A DNA stretch of 64,000 bases from Halorussus limi. Lineage in GTDB: Archaea; Halobacteriota; Halobacteria; Halobacteriales; Haladaptataceae. Numbering within the stretch: position 1 is the stretch's first letter; every line of letters starts with the position of its first letter. The translations under genes and the position numbers were made by a program. Where the stretch lies: contig NZ_CP096659.1 in NCBI RefSeq assembly GCF_023238205.1, positions 2,993,626 through 3,057,625 of the forward strand, in the 5' to 3' direction. Below the pieces are notes generated by a model that was given only the letters and a program-made list of their open reading frames with translations, made no database searches and had not been told where the DNA came from. Positions 36,100 through 45,318 of this stretch are shown piece by piece.

Positions 36100-36995
36100 A
36101 CCCCATCACCCCCAGGCCCAGCACCATCAAGCGGCGATGGGGCGAGCGCCGCACTGTATTCCTCAATGAACTGGAGCGCCACCGACCACGACCGAACCCG
36201 GCGCAACTGCGCGTCAAGCACACGCCACCGACGCTCCCCATCCACATCGAACGGGACCTCCGGCAGGCGCGCCCACACGTCCGCAAACAACCGCGCCGGC
36301 CCCGACCCGAGCCGCGCCGCCGGCCGATCACCCGGCTCACTCGTCACGTGCAGCGCGAACCCGCTCGTCGACACGACCGTCCGATGTGGTACCACCGCCG
36401 GGTCGCCGTCACTCGGCGTCACCGCGAGGAACAACTCATCGAACGACACCCCCGCCCGGTAATTATCCAGCAACGCCGCCACGAGCAACGTATGATACTT
36501 CAAAGACGTGTACGGGTAGTACGGCGACTCACTGAACAACGACGGCACCGTCGCATGCAACCACGCCGCATGCAACGCCGCCGGATCCTTGATGCGAACC
36601 ACCTTGAACAGCGACCCGCCAATATCACTAACTGGCTCCACCGACGACGCAACCTGCCCAGTCAACAGCGAGACGCGAAACCACGACTCGTGCGCATCCA
36701 CCGTCTGCTCCGGCTCCCCGCGCGGCCGACTCAACAACGCCGCATCCCGATCCGCACCAAACGGCACGGACTCGTTCACACGCACGCCACGGAACGTTTC
36801 CTCAGCATGCTCATGACCACGCATCCGCGCCTTGTGGACGTCATGGCGATACACCGCAACCATTGGATTCACACATGACCCGTCGTCCTCCGATTCACCG
36901 GCCGCTTGTTTCGAGTCAATCTTCGACACCGAGGGGCGAATCGACTCCGTCGGCGGCTGCAACGACTCCCCGGACGACTCGTTAGGATCCGTCAC
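36096..36995 (-). CDS. uncharacterised HRAMP operon protein
   Basis: A 299-residue acidic protein with no motif I recognise. A disordered N-terminus of about 40 residues is followed by a mixed domain containing VNPMVAVYRHDVHKARMRG, DIGGSLFKVVRIKDPAALHA and PYTSLKYHTLLVAALLDNYR. It sits between the Cas7-like and Cas5-like genes with 4-nt overlaps on both sides, so it is almost certainly part of the same complex. HRAMP loci are known to include one conserved uncharacterised protein, and this is probably it. It may stand in for a large or small effector subunit. Confidence 0.7.
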   Translation of the reverse strand: MTDPNESSGESLQPPTESIRPSVSKIDSKQAAGESEDDGSCVNPMVAVYRHDVHKARMRGHEHAEETFRGVRVNESVPFGADRDAALLSRPRGEPEQTVDAHESWFRVSLLTGQVASSVEPVSDIGGSLFKVVRIKDPAALHAAWLHATVPSLFSESPYYPYTSLKYHTLLVAALLDNYRAGVSFDELFLAVTPSDGDPAVVPHRTVVSTSGFALHVTSEPGDRPAARLGSGPARLFADVWARLPEVPFDVDGERRWRVLDAQLRRVRSWSVALQFIEEYSAALAPSPLDGAGPGGDGV

Positions 36996-37960
36996 GCCGA
37001 ACCACCTCCCGACACACCGTCCGGCATCGGCACATCACCATCACGCGCCGCCACGCGCGCCTGCAACGCCCGGACGAACTCCGGCCGGCATTCCGACCGC
37101 CACACTTCGTCCTTCTCCTCCATCGCCGACGTCGTCGCCTTCGCACGGTCGAACACGCGGCGCACCTCTCGGTCGCTGTACAGCGGATTGATCACCCACA
37201 CATTAGCGATGCCTGCACCGAAATTCCGTGCGCCGCCGAGCTGGAACTCGAACTCATCACTATGCGCGTCAAGGAACGACACAGCTTCCAAGAGCAACCC
37301 CACGAACTCCGGCTTCAGTTCCCGGAGCGTCAACTTCCATGTCCCCTCGACGTTCCCGAGCACGTCACGATCCGCCTGCCGAAGCGGCTCGCCACCGTCC
37401 TCCTCGTTCCGCGACCGAACTTGATTCGACACCTGCCGGTAGTGCGCTTCCGCCTCACCCTTCAAGACATCCACATTCCGCCGGATCGGCGAGAACGACA
37501 CCGGACGACGCAGCAACTTCCCCGGCTGATCGCCGAACCCACCGAACAAGTCATAGACAACACACCCATCACCGTGCTCATTGAGGCACGCTCCCTTCTC
37601 GTGGTACCCCGACTCTAAATCGCGCTCGTACGTCTCCGCCCGCATATAATCCGCATCCGGCTCACCCGGATGACACGCCGTCGCCCCAGCAACCTGGACA
37701 ACTTGCTCACACCCATGACGCAGCCACCCGCTCAGAGTGAACGGCGAAATCTGTCCCTCAATCTGATTCATCGGATCATCCGCCTCATACCGATCCGCCG
37801 ACGCATGATGCCGATCCGTAACGATACCATCACCAGGCGACAGCAGATCGATTTCGAGCCCGACGTACACATTTGGCAACAACATCTCCTCCACCGACCG
37901 CGGTACGTCCAGCTCGACATCGAGATGCGAATCTCTGAGTATTGAACCGCTCAACGTCAT
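36992..37960 (-). CDS. Cas7-like RAMP backbone protein
   Basis: A 322-residue RAMP protein with the Csm3/Cmr4/Cas7 layout: SPFTLSGWLRHG near 72-83, CVVYDLFGGFGDQPGKLLRR near 133-152 and the glycine-rich LGGARNFGAG at 241-250. In class 1 CRISPR effectors Cas7 forms the filament that coats the guide RNA. A catalytic Asp like that of Csm3 cannot be assigned. It overlaps both neighbours by 4 nt. This is the strongest single piece of evidence that the operon is CRISPR-derived. Confidence 0.85.
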   Translation of the reverse strand: MTLSGSILRDSHLDVELDVPRSVEEMLLPNVYVGLEIDLLSPGDGIVTDRHHASADRYEADDPMNQIEGQISPFTLSGWLRHGCEQVVQVAGATACHPGEPDADYMRAETYERDLESGYHEKGACLNEHGDGCVVYDLFGGFGDQPGKLLRRPVSFSPIRRNVDVLKGEAEAHYRQVSNQVRSRNEEDGGEPLRQADRDVLGNVEGTWKLTLRELKPEFVGLLLEAVSFLDAHSDEFEFQLGGARNFGAGIANVWVINPLYSDREVRRVFDRAKATTSAMEEKDEVWRSECRPEFVRALQARVAARDGDVPMPDGVSGGGSA

Positions 37961-38478
37961 CGCTGATCACTCCAGAACAACCTGCGAACCTCGTCGACGT
38001 CAGGCCGGTCCGCTCGCCGTCGTGCCTCGCCAAAGGACATCTTTTCCGACGGTTCACGATTTTCGAAACTAGTCGTAGCGTTCACAGCCGTACCGCCATC
38101 CGGAATCCTCCGCACCGACTTCGTCGCCGCCGCACTCACCAACAAAACCTCCGGATCCAACAACACTGGCCACGACGACTGCGTCGCCCCGTCTGAACAC
38201 CAGCCAACATGACCCGACACAACAAGTTCACGCACACCCAGCGTGAACTCCTTCGGCAACTCGTGCCTCCCGTCACCACAAATCACGTGTCCAACCTGAA
38301 ACATCACCTCACTAGCCGGCCGAAACACGTACACAACGACAGACTCACCTTCACGAAGAAAGGAACCGCACACTTGACACGTCGCGGCCCCTTCCCCGAG
38401 CGAAATTTGTTTTAATTGGGATATATCTTCAGTTAGTCTATCAGCAGCTTCTTCATCCTCTGCGGTTAATTCTTTCAT
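37957..38478 (-). CDS. zinc-binding first gene of the RAMP operon
   Basis: A 173-residue protein starting at ATG 38478 (MKELTAEDEEAADRL). A helical N-terminus is followed by CQVCGSFLREGESVVVYVF and, later, GHVICGDGRHELP and SGHVGWCSDG, a cysteine/histidine set that could bind zinc in an HNH-like or treble-clef arrangement. The rest is unremarkable. It leads the operon and overlaps the Cas7-like gene by 4 nt. A nucleic-acid-binding or regulatory role is an inference. The TTTGCA repeat cluster lies 109 bp upstream. Confidence 0.65.
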   Translation of the reverse strand: MKELTAEDEEAADRLTEDISQLKQISLGEGAATCQVCGSFLREGESVVVYVFRPASEVMFQVGHVICGDGRHELPKEFTLGVRELVVSGHVGWCSDGATQSSWPVLLDPEVLLVSAAATKSVRRIPDGGTAVNATTSFENREPSEKMSFGEARRRADRPDVDEVRRLFWSDQR

Positions 38479-38586
38479 GGGTTCTTTGGCGTTGGTGCTG
38501 AGAACCCGCCTCGGCGGCCCTACCCGCCGGGATTTCTCCGGGACACGGGTTCTCACTTAGTTCTCGAATTCCCACTGACTTAGTAG

Positions 38587-38655
38587 TTTGCATATTTGCA
38601 TATGTTTGCCCATTCGCAAAGTTTGTGTATTTGCAAATGGTGGGTATATTTGCAA
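38587..38655. promoter_or_regulatory. TTTGCA repeat cluster in the divergent gap
   Basis: TTTGCA or a one-base variant occurs at 38587, 38595, 38605 (TTTGCC), 38630 (within palindromic TTTGCAAA) and 38649, with an inverted CGCAAA at 38615-38620. The cluster lies between the RAMP operon (minus) and the small gene at 38679 (plus). Spacing of 8-10 bp at first suggests a multimeric operator. Confidence 0.45.
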
Positions 38656-38678
38656 TGGGCGGCGGAAGCAAGGGCAAG

Positions 38679-38891
38679 ATGGCGCGGACCCGAGCATTAC
38701 TGACAAAGACTGACAGAAAGCAAATCTCGAATACAGAGGAGGCCGATGAAAATAAGCGGTATCAAGCGATTTCACGTGTTAGGAGCCGTATCCAAGATGA
38801 ACTTCCTAAAGACGTAGAAGTACTACGGGAACACCATCCAGAACTCTATGAAGAACTACAGGATGTAGTCTGCCAGAGAGACTCTAAATGA
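38679..38891 (+). CDS. small haloarchaeal protein (70 aa)
   Basis: A 70-residue charged helical protein beginning MARTRALLTKTDRKQISNTE, with RYQAISRVRSRIQDELPKDV and HHPELYEELQDVV. I recall similar tiny proteins in many haloarchaeal genomes near phage or defence genes, without assigned function. It could be a small DNA-binding or antitoxin-like regulator. The ATG at 38679 was preferred over in-frame upstream ATGs because the family-like sequence starts there. Confidence 0.65.
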   Translation: MARTRALLTKTDRKQISNTEEADENKRYQAISRVRSRIQDELPKDVEVLREHHPELYEELQDVVCQRDSK

Positions 38892-39370
38892 CAGTGTGAG
38901 GAAACACTTTAGCCGTACAACCCAACAACTTCCATGACTGCGTCCGTCAAAGGGACATTCCAAGACATTGAAAACATCGCTCGCCATTAATGCCCGGAAC
39001 TGGCTCAGGAATCGGACCCTTCCGGGCCGGCCGTATACCGCCGACGATCTGACGGCCATCCTCTATGATCGCGTCAAAGATGCGTTCAACCAGATTTCGT
39101 CTCCTCGGAAGTGATGGATCGGATTGTGGCTACCGTGGCTGATAACTGGTATGACTGCCTACATACATTCACCATCCGTCTATTGGTTAAGTCCACTGAT
39201 AACCGTCTGTGCCGAATTTATCTCGCCCCATGTCTTCCTCGACATAGTGACTCCTTAAGAGGGCAATTCGGGCTCCTCGTAAGACATATTGAACTACCCG
39301 TTCCTTAACAAGAATTAGTATCTCTAGAACACTCAATATCTTCATCCAAGGAGTAGATGTTGATCGGCTC
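38892..39370 (+). other. 480-bp stretch with gene fragments
   Basis: Fragments on the plus strand look like pieces of protein: an ATG at 38934 opens TASVKGTFQDIENIARH before a TAA, and another frame gives TADDLTAILYDRVKDAFNQI (about 39045-39105) before TGA. They are in different frames and do not make a whole gene. The frame of the following MBL gene is open back to 39293 without ATG or GTG. This looks like an eroded junction. Confidence 0.4.
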
Positions 39371-41629
39371 TTGGAATCGAATGATCGGCTGGCTGGGATA
39401 TGCTTGACACACGCCCACCTGGATCATTACTCTAGCCTCTCGGCGGCTCACCGTGACGGAATTCCTATCTTTACTTCGCCGGCAACCGCCAGTGTTCTCG
39501 GTGACGTCTTTGATGTTGCGAGCGATGAGTATGGAGTCCGAGCGAGTGGCGAGGTTACCAACGCGATCACACCGGTTGAAGATTGGAGGTCTATCACCTC
39601 CGAAGTTGAGATCCATCCTGTTCCTACCGGGCATATTCCGGGAGCTGTTGGGTTTCTAGTGCGGGTAGTGGATGATGGAGAGACCTATCACTTGTTGGCC
39701 ACCGGTGACTTTACGTGTCGGAGTGCTGGCGGATTTACGGGCTTCCCTCCAGAGGAGTTCATCGATATTGATGCGCTGTTTTTACCTGCTGCAACGAACG
39801 AGTCGTTTAGCAGGTCGCTCACTAACGCGCTTGGGACGGCGCTTGAACACGCACATGGCGGTGCGCCGACGCTCGTGGCGACCAGCGGTTTGGTCGGTGT
39901 CCAAGTGGCCTACCTGTTAGATGCGTTGCGGGAAGAGTATGATCTCGGTGTGCCGATTCGTGTTGTCGGTCAGGTCGCTAAACTCTATGAGCGACTTGAC
40001 TACGATTGCGCTGGCATAGAGCAAATCCCGGTGTTCGAGGACCCGCAAACGTGTCTTGGGCACGGTGTCATCACGATTGCCGGCCCGGAGATCCCCCGTG
40101 AACGTAGTAGCGGACGGTTGTTCGATTGTCTTCGTGAGAACGCGAATGCATGTGTTGTGCAGTTAGTGGGCTCTGGCAATGACCCGGTGGCAGAAGGTCG
40201 GTGCACGATTCACGAGTACGAGTTGGTGAACCATCCTACTCCACAGACCCTCAAGTCCGTCCACGATGCTGTGGATCCGACGGAGACCGTTATCATTCAC
40301 CGTCACGGCGGTGCCGGCGGGAAATTCAATGATTTCGACAGCGTCGTCTGGGGGACCGGCGATACAAACAAGCACACACTATTTGATGGCGAGCAGTGGC
40401 GGTTACCTCCGGCAGCAGGTGGTGGAACCGTCGTGTCGAATGGTGAGCGGAACCTCCAGCAGTTTGCCAGTACGGAACTCCTCCATTCGTTCTCAGTACC
40501 GTCACTTACTCGTCATGACGACCCCGACCTCGAAGCTGAAGGGATCAACCAAGCAGAAATCGCCTCGTTACTTCATCACGGTCCCAACGCAGCGACAAGC
40601 TTGGACGCACCAAACCACTCCGAAGAAACGCAAGCGACAATGTCTGATACGGAATCCATGACAGCAGACGATGATTCGACGAACGATGACGCTGAGGAGA
40701 AAGCGACGCATCGACAGACTGGATTAATCGATACGACTGGTGTTACCCGCGGTGACCAGACGTCTATGGAGGCGACAGAACAACTGGACACCTCGTCGCT
40801 TACACCGAAGAACATGGTTTCTCAACGAGCCGCCAAACAACTCAGAGAATCGCAATCCGAAGCCGACCTTGATAACTCGGTGAACGATGACAACGGTGAG
40901 CCCGGCACGGGCCAAGAGATTGATTCTACAGCGGAGACGGAGGGTGCGCAAACGACCGGGAACACGGAGGCAGAAGATAACGAGCCTGAACAAGAACCGG
41001 AAGGCGAGTCGGCTAGCCCTGAACAGAGCAGTCCCGTCGAAGAGGCCAGTCAAGAACGCCAAGACCCCCAGACAGGCGAAGGCAATCCCACTACTGAAAG
41101 TACAGTTACTCCTGAGGGTGACAAGTCCGCTAAGGAGGCGGATACCGAATCAGAGCGCGAGAACGGAAATGCTGAAACGACTGAGGGAGACAGCATAACT
41201 GTCTCTCTTGATCCATTGGCAGTGGCATTAGCCGAATGGTCCGTCACGACATCTGACCAGGAAGATGTTCAGACAGTAGATGACTTCGTGACTGAAGCCG
41301 TGCGACAGTACGTCGTAGCATTGCTCGCCGGTGAGGCTTCGGGGAGTGAGAAACAGGGGTTCGCTGTCAACCTAACTGGTAGTCCTACTGTCGAGCAAAC
41401 GATTGAGGACCTTGTTCGTAATAGTGGCGAACTCGATTCGACCATGGATATACTTGCAAAAGGGATTGCAGCCACTCTTGACACCGACATAGACTCAGCA
41501 GTTGAAATCCGCAATATGGATGATCACCGTGAATACTTAGACGCCATAGTACGGAATGAGTCCAACACCTTTACCAACCACGAGGAAATCGTCGAAGCAG
41601 CCATTAACTGGCAACTATGCACGGAATAG
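39371..41629 (+). CDS. MBL-fold nuclease-like protein with C-terminal helical domain
   Basis: A 752-residue protein in the annotated frame. The zinc motif THAHLDH is at residues 13-19. Later ligands follow in VPTGHIPGAVG and LLATGDFT, with HRHGGAGG near 315, giving an RNase J/CPSF-like metallo-beta-lactamase. A 200-residue acidic linker (about 400-620) leads to a C-terminal domain with VSLDPLAVALAEW and DFVTEAVRQYVVALL, which looks like ribbon-helix-helix. The frame opens at TTG with the motif almost immediately after it, whereas MBL folds need about 50 residues first. The gene is probably 5' truncated or its start is frameshifted. It is near the HRAMP operon but on the opposite strand. Confidence 0.7.
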   Translation: MESNDRLAGICLTHAHLDHYSSLSAAHRDGIPIFTSPATASVLGDVFDVASDEYGVRASGEVTNAITPVEDWRSITSEVEIHPVPTGHIPGAVGFLVRVVDDGETYHLLATGDFTCRSAGGFTGFPPEEFIDIDALFLPAATNESFSRSLTNALGTALEHAHGGAPTLVATSGLVGVQVAYLLDALREEYDLGVPIRVVGQVAKLYERLDYDCAGIEQIPVFEDPQTCLGHGVITIAGPEIPRERSSGRLFDCLRENANACVVQLVGSGNDPVAEGRCTIHEYELVNHPTPQTLKSVHDAVDPTETVIIHRHGGAGGKFNDFDSVVWGTGDTNKHTLFDGEQWRLPPAAGGGTVVSNGERNLQQFASTELLHSFSVPSLTRHDDPDLEAEGINQAEIASLLHHGPNAATSLDAPNHSEETQATMSDTESMTADDDSTNDDAEEKATHRQTGLIDTTGVTRGDQTSMEATEQLDTSSLTPKNMVSQRAAKQLRESQSEADLDNSVNDDNGEPGTGQEIDSTAETEGAQTTGNTEAEDNEPEQEPEGESASPEQSSPVEEASQERQDPQTGEGNPTTESTVTPEGDKSAKEADTESERENGNAETTEGDSITVSLDPLAVALAEWSVTTSDQEDVQTVDDFVTEAVRQYVVALLAGEASGSEKQGFAVNLTGSPTVEQTIEDLVRNSGELDSTMDILAKGIAATLDTDIDSAVEIRNMDDHREYLDAIVRNESNTFTNHEEIVEAAINWQLCTE

Positions 41630-41833
41630 AATCAACGTTATAGGCGCTAACTTGCCAATACTGTCGTAAATGAAGTCTCGATTATTATTTTAAAGCCTGC
41701 ATCTGATTAACACCGTCCTTCGTCTTTAGAAGAACGCTGTAAGACGTGAGAATGAGGAGACGACCGATTACTACACCTGCTACGGTGAGAATGGAGTGTT
41801 GGGTGAGGAATATGGAGTGAATAGAGAGGGGGG

Positions 41834-42307
41834 TTATTCCTTTAGGCGGATCGGCCGACCAATCAAGTACCCTTTCCCTTTCTCAAGTTTTACACGCCGG
41901 GTTTCGCCGGGAACTCCGCCCTCGACGTGTATTTGGTGGTTCTTGTACTGGGCCATCGTGTCTAAGGTGCCGCCGTCGCTCTCAATCTCGACTTCAACGG
42001 TCTTCCCGGCGATTTCGTCTTGAGAGACCTTCGGCCCTTGATACTTGTTCTTCCCGGAGGACCGGTTCTCCTTTTTTGGCTTCGACGATTTTGCGGATTG
42101 CTTGGAGGAACCGGTTTCCTTTACGGACCGCTGGTAGGACTCTTGAGACTGTACCTTGCCATCGACGATAACATTGGAATCTGCCATCGCTCGGTCGTGG
42201 AATGTCCCCTTACTATCACCGACATCCCCCGGTTTGGATTCGCCCATCTGATAGGCATCGTCAGAACGGTGTCGATAGCCGTACCGGTCTTTGTTATCGC
42301 GTGCCAC
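41834..42307 (-). CDS. TRAM-domain protein with DNxD/RHRS N-terminal motif
   Basis: A 157-residue protein from a likely GTG start at 42307. Residues 1-50 carry DNKDRYGYRHRSDDA and then GESKPGDVGDSKGTFHDR. A Lys/Ser-rich linker follows, and the C-terminal 65 residues fit a TRAM domain, an RNA-binding barrel: GKTVEVEIESDGG, then HVEGGVPGETRRVKLEKGKG. The N-terminal motif is shared with the small protein at 45319-45564. It is divergent from the helicase gene. RNA binding is inferred from the TRAM call. Confidence 0.65.
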   Translation of the reverse strand: MARDNKDRYGYRHRSDDAYQMGESKPGDVGDSKGTFHDRAMADSNVIVDGKVQSQESYQRSVKETGSSKQSAKSSKPKKENRSSGKNKYQGPKVSQDEIAGKTVEVEIESDGGTLDTMAQYKNHQIHVEGGVPGETRRVKLEKGKGYLIGRPIRLKE

Positions 42308-42456
42308 GAAAGAAGGACCTATGTCTGACAAGATAAGTTTTCTGGAGCAGGAACTCTGGGTGAAGGTATCCGATCCCGGAGGGGTTGAATCCACGAATCA
42401 TCAAATCAGCAGATTTATAATTGGCGGGAAAGCCGTATCCCGGTAGATTACAGAGC

Positions 42457-44748
42457 ATGGCCGAGTCCTCCACAGTCTCGAACCAGAAAGCCCTCGCCGG
42501 TCTCTTTAAGAACTGGCAAGCGGCAAATGCGTCCCTCTATCAATCTCACGGCAAACCTTCAAACGGAAGCGGTGACGGCGTAGAGGAGATCAACACCGCC
42601 GAGGATGTCAAAGACACTGTAGAACATGCAAAGGCCGTTGTCAAGCCAGACCAGCAGAATAAGAAGAGCTACCCGATTCCCCTACACCAGGAAAACGATC
42701 CAACCCCTACCCAGCAGTACGTTCTTTGGCGCCCTGATTCGGAGCAAATCGGCTGGTATGATTCGTCATTTGGGGTGAACGGTGTCACTCGGTTCACCTC
42801 TGCTGACACACTGCTTGGAACAGTCGTCTGTGAACGCCTCCAATTCTGGCATCCTGACGCAACTCTCGTTGAGGACAGTGAGCTCGAAGACATCGACTTT
42901 CCGGAGACGCGGGTGAATCCGCGGTCGGAATCCTCCTCGGCTGAACAGGATGCATTCTTCAACGACCTCTTGGAGTTTGTCCGAACGGAACGAGACACCG
43001 AACGTGAAACGAACTGGGATCAACACTGTGAGACCGGGATTGAAACACTCGTCGACCGTGGGTCTGCGGTCGGGCCATTCGTTCCCGTAACCCAAGGTAG
43101 AGGGAACGATGGAAATCCCAAGTTCATCTTCCAAATTACCGCTGAGGATGATGAGGATATCGACCTCTTCGAGGACGAAGATGTGTACCCGAATAACCTC
43201 TATATCCTAGATACGGTGAGCGACACCGATGAGTTCCCCATTGCTACTGAAGTAACGAATGTGAGTGGCCCCTCGTTGACGCTTCAACCGGACTGGGAGA
43301 CCGTTGAGAATCGTCCCGTTGTCGAAAAGCTACTGGCAAACGAACAGACCGACTTCTGGGTAACTCCGCTTCTTAATCCAATTCCGTTTGAGCGGCGGTT
43401 AGACGCGATCAACGAGGTGAAATCAGACACAGGAAAACGAAAGTTGCTTACCGGGAGTCGGCCAGTCAGGTTCTCGCCGAACAAGTTTGCGGTCCCTAGT
43501 GTGGAGGTGGACCTTAACCCGTATCAGAAGCAGGCGTTGGTCTGGGCTGACAGTGCGGAGGATATGGTTTGTATCCACGGGCCACCTGGCACTGGGAAGA
43601 CGCGTACCCTCACAGCGTACGTCAAGCATGCTGTTACCCAAGGGCAGTCTGTGCTGGTGGCCGCTCACTCAAACCAAGCGGTCGATAATCTCTTAGTGGG
43701 AGACAGTACGGTGAATGACCCCGAATCTGATACACTTCACGCGTTTGTATGCGATGAGGAAAGAGGTGAAGCCGAACTGACGATTGCCCGAGTCGGGCAT
43801 AACTCGCGGAACAAAGTCGTTCAATCACACTACATGGATGTCTCCCCGAAGAGTGCGGATGTCGTCGCAGCAACAACGAGTGGTGCAGCGCAGTTCGATA
43901 AGAATGAGTTTGACGTTGCAGTCGTTGATGAGGCGACGCAGGCGAGTCGTCCAGCGACTGCGATTGTCGTCAACTGTGCGCAGAAGGTAGTGCTGGCAGG
44001 CGATCACAAGCAGCTCCCGCCGTATTGTGCTGATGAGTCAATGAAGACTGAGGATATGCATATCTCGCTCTTTGAGCACCTCTTGGATCAGTACGGAGAC
44101 AATGTTTCTGTCCTTCTGCGCCGCCAGTATCGGATGAACGAAGAGATCGCCGAGTTCCCCAACCAAGCGTTCTACGACGGGAATCTGGAAACCGCGGACA
44201 AAAACGCAGATTGGCAAATTGACGATCTAAAACCGGTGGCACTCATCGATATCGAAGGAACGGAAAAACAGGAGACTCACGGGAACTCGCGGTATAACGT
44301 CGCTGAAGCGGAGGCCGTTGCGAAGCAGGTCAAACTCCTCATGATGTCTGGGCTTGAACCGGCAGATATCGGCATCATTTCCGCGTATAGTGGACAAATT
44401 GGGAAGATTTGGTCACAACTACATAGACTTGATGCTGACGATGTGGACCAGGTATCAGTCGATACGGTTGACTCCTTCCAAGGAGGTGAACGGGAAGCGA
44501 TCATAGTCTCGTTCGTACGGAGTAACCCGGAGGGAAACAGTGGGTTCCTGACGTTCCCCGAGGAAGGGCCACGGCGATTGAACGTCGCACTCACGCGTGC
44601 CCGGAAGCGACTGGTTGTGGTCGGGGACTTTGACACCTTGTCAACCGTTGCTCCACATCGGACGACAGCTAATAGTTGTGCTAATCTCTATGGGGAACTA
44701 TACGAGCTGTTGGATTCGCAGGATCGGGTCTTGAGTATGCGGTCGTAG
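42457..44748 (+). CDS. SF1 helicase of the Upf1/Dna2 type
   Basis: A 763-residue superfamily 1 helicase. Walker A GPPGTGKT is at 375-382, motif II DEAT at 491-494, motif III LAGDHKQLPP follows, and motifs IV-VI include QYRMNEEIAEFPN, VDTVDSFQGGE and LNVALTRARKRL. This is the AAA_11/AAA_12 Upf1/Dna2 class of 5'-3' helicases acting on RNA or DNA. The N-terminal 350 residues hold a barrel-like region (TEDDEDIDLFEDEDVYP) without a nuclease motif. It is flanked by two genes sharing an N-terminal motif. A defence role is likely by context. Confidence 0.88.
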   Translation: MAESSTVSNQKALAGLFKNWQAANASLYQSHGKPSNGSGDGVEEINTAEDVKDTVEHAKAVVKPDQQNKKSYPIPLHQENDPTPTQQYVLWRPDSEQIGWYDSSFGVNGVTRFTSADTLLGTVVCERLQFWHPDATLVEDSELEDIDFPETRVNPRSESSSAEQDAFFNDLLEFVRTERDTERETNWDQHCETGIETLVDRGSAVGPFVPVTQGRGNDGNPKFIFQITAEDDEDIDLFEDEDVYPNNLYILDTVSDTDEFPIATEVTNVSGPSLTLQPDWETVENRPVVEKLLANEQTDFWVTPLLNPIPFERRLDAINEVKSDTGKRKLLTGSRPVRFSPNKFAVPSVEVDLNPYQKQALVWADSAEDMVCIHGPPGTGKTRTLTAYVKHAVTQGQSVLVAAHSNQAVDNLLVGDSTVNDPESDTLHAFVCDEERGEAELTIARVGHNSRNKVVQSHYMDVSPKSADVVAATTSGAAQFDKNEFDVAVVDEATQASRPATAIVVNCAQKVVLAGDHKQLPPYCADESMKTEDMHISLFEHLLDQYGDNVSVLLRRQYRMNEEIAEFPNQAFYDGNLETADKNADWQIDDLKPVALIDIEGTEKQETHGNSRYNVAEAEAVAKQVKLLMMSGLEPADIGIISAYSGQIGKIWSQLHRLDADDVDQVSVDTVDSFQGGEREAIIVSFVRSNPEGNSGFLTFPEEGPRRLNVALTRARKRLVVVGDFDTLSTVAPHRTTANSCANLYGELYELLDSQDRVLSMRS

Positions 44749-44794
44749 GTGCCCCATTGTATAGATCAGAGGCATTTCAGCCAAGGACTCTTCC

Positions 44795-45106
44795 TTACCG
44801 GAGTTTGGCATTGAGAAGTTCTGCGTGACCGTTTAGAACTGCTTTCCAGTCCTTTCTTTCGTTAGCCCAGGATTCAATAGTGTTATTTGCGAATTTGGTT
44901 TTGGACTGGAAATCGGTCCATCCAATACTGTGTTGTTGTAGTGTCTCTTTCCAATTCTCCCAAAGGTAAGAATTCACGGCGCTTTGGATTTCCCAGCTAT
45001 CCACTATTCGGTCACCACCTTCTGCATACATTCTTGCTACTTCTTCAGAATCTACTCGCTTTCGAACCTCGCTATCAGACGGTTCGGGAATATAAGGAAG
45101 CTCCAT
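44795..45106 (-). CDS. hypothetical helical protein (103 aa)
   Basis: A 103-residue acidic, tryptophan-rich helical protein (RVDSEEVARMYAEGGDRIVD, then AVNSYLWENWKETL). No family is recognised. The DNA here is visibly AT-richer than the flanking regions, a sign of recent transfer. It is convergent with the helicase gene. Confidence 0.6.
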   Translation of the reverse strand: MELPYIPEPSDSEVRKRVDSEEVARMYAEGGDRIVDSWEIQSAVNSYLWENWKETLQQHSIGWTDFQSKTKFANNTIESWANERKDWKAVLNGHAELLNAKLR

Positions 45107-45318
45107 ACGCCTTGTCGATTATCTATTCAGAATAATCTTACTCTATACAGAATTTACTTCTGCTAGAGGAGGTTCAGCTCATGCTCAGCGAAGGAGCCTA
45201 TGTCGAAGAATGGGAGCCGAAAAGGTAGGGGAGACACTAACCCCTTTTTCGATTTCTCTCAGTAGTCATTCTGCGTAGTTTGATTTTGGCGGAGGAAGGG
45301 CAGACGCGTGGTGGCGAC

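Noticed and set aside
35343-36462. Long plus-strand frames opposite the Cas5-like gene
   Set aside because: They are proline/arginine/histidine-rich antisense shadows of the acidic RAMP proteins.
38587-38655. CRISPR array
   Set aside because: The TTTGCA units are only 6 bp with no constant repeat-spacer structure, so they are treated as an operator-like cluster.
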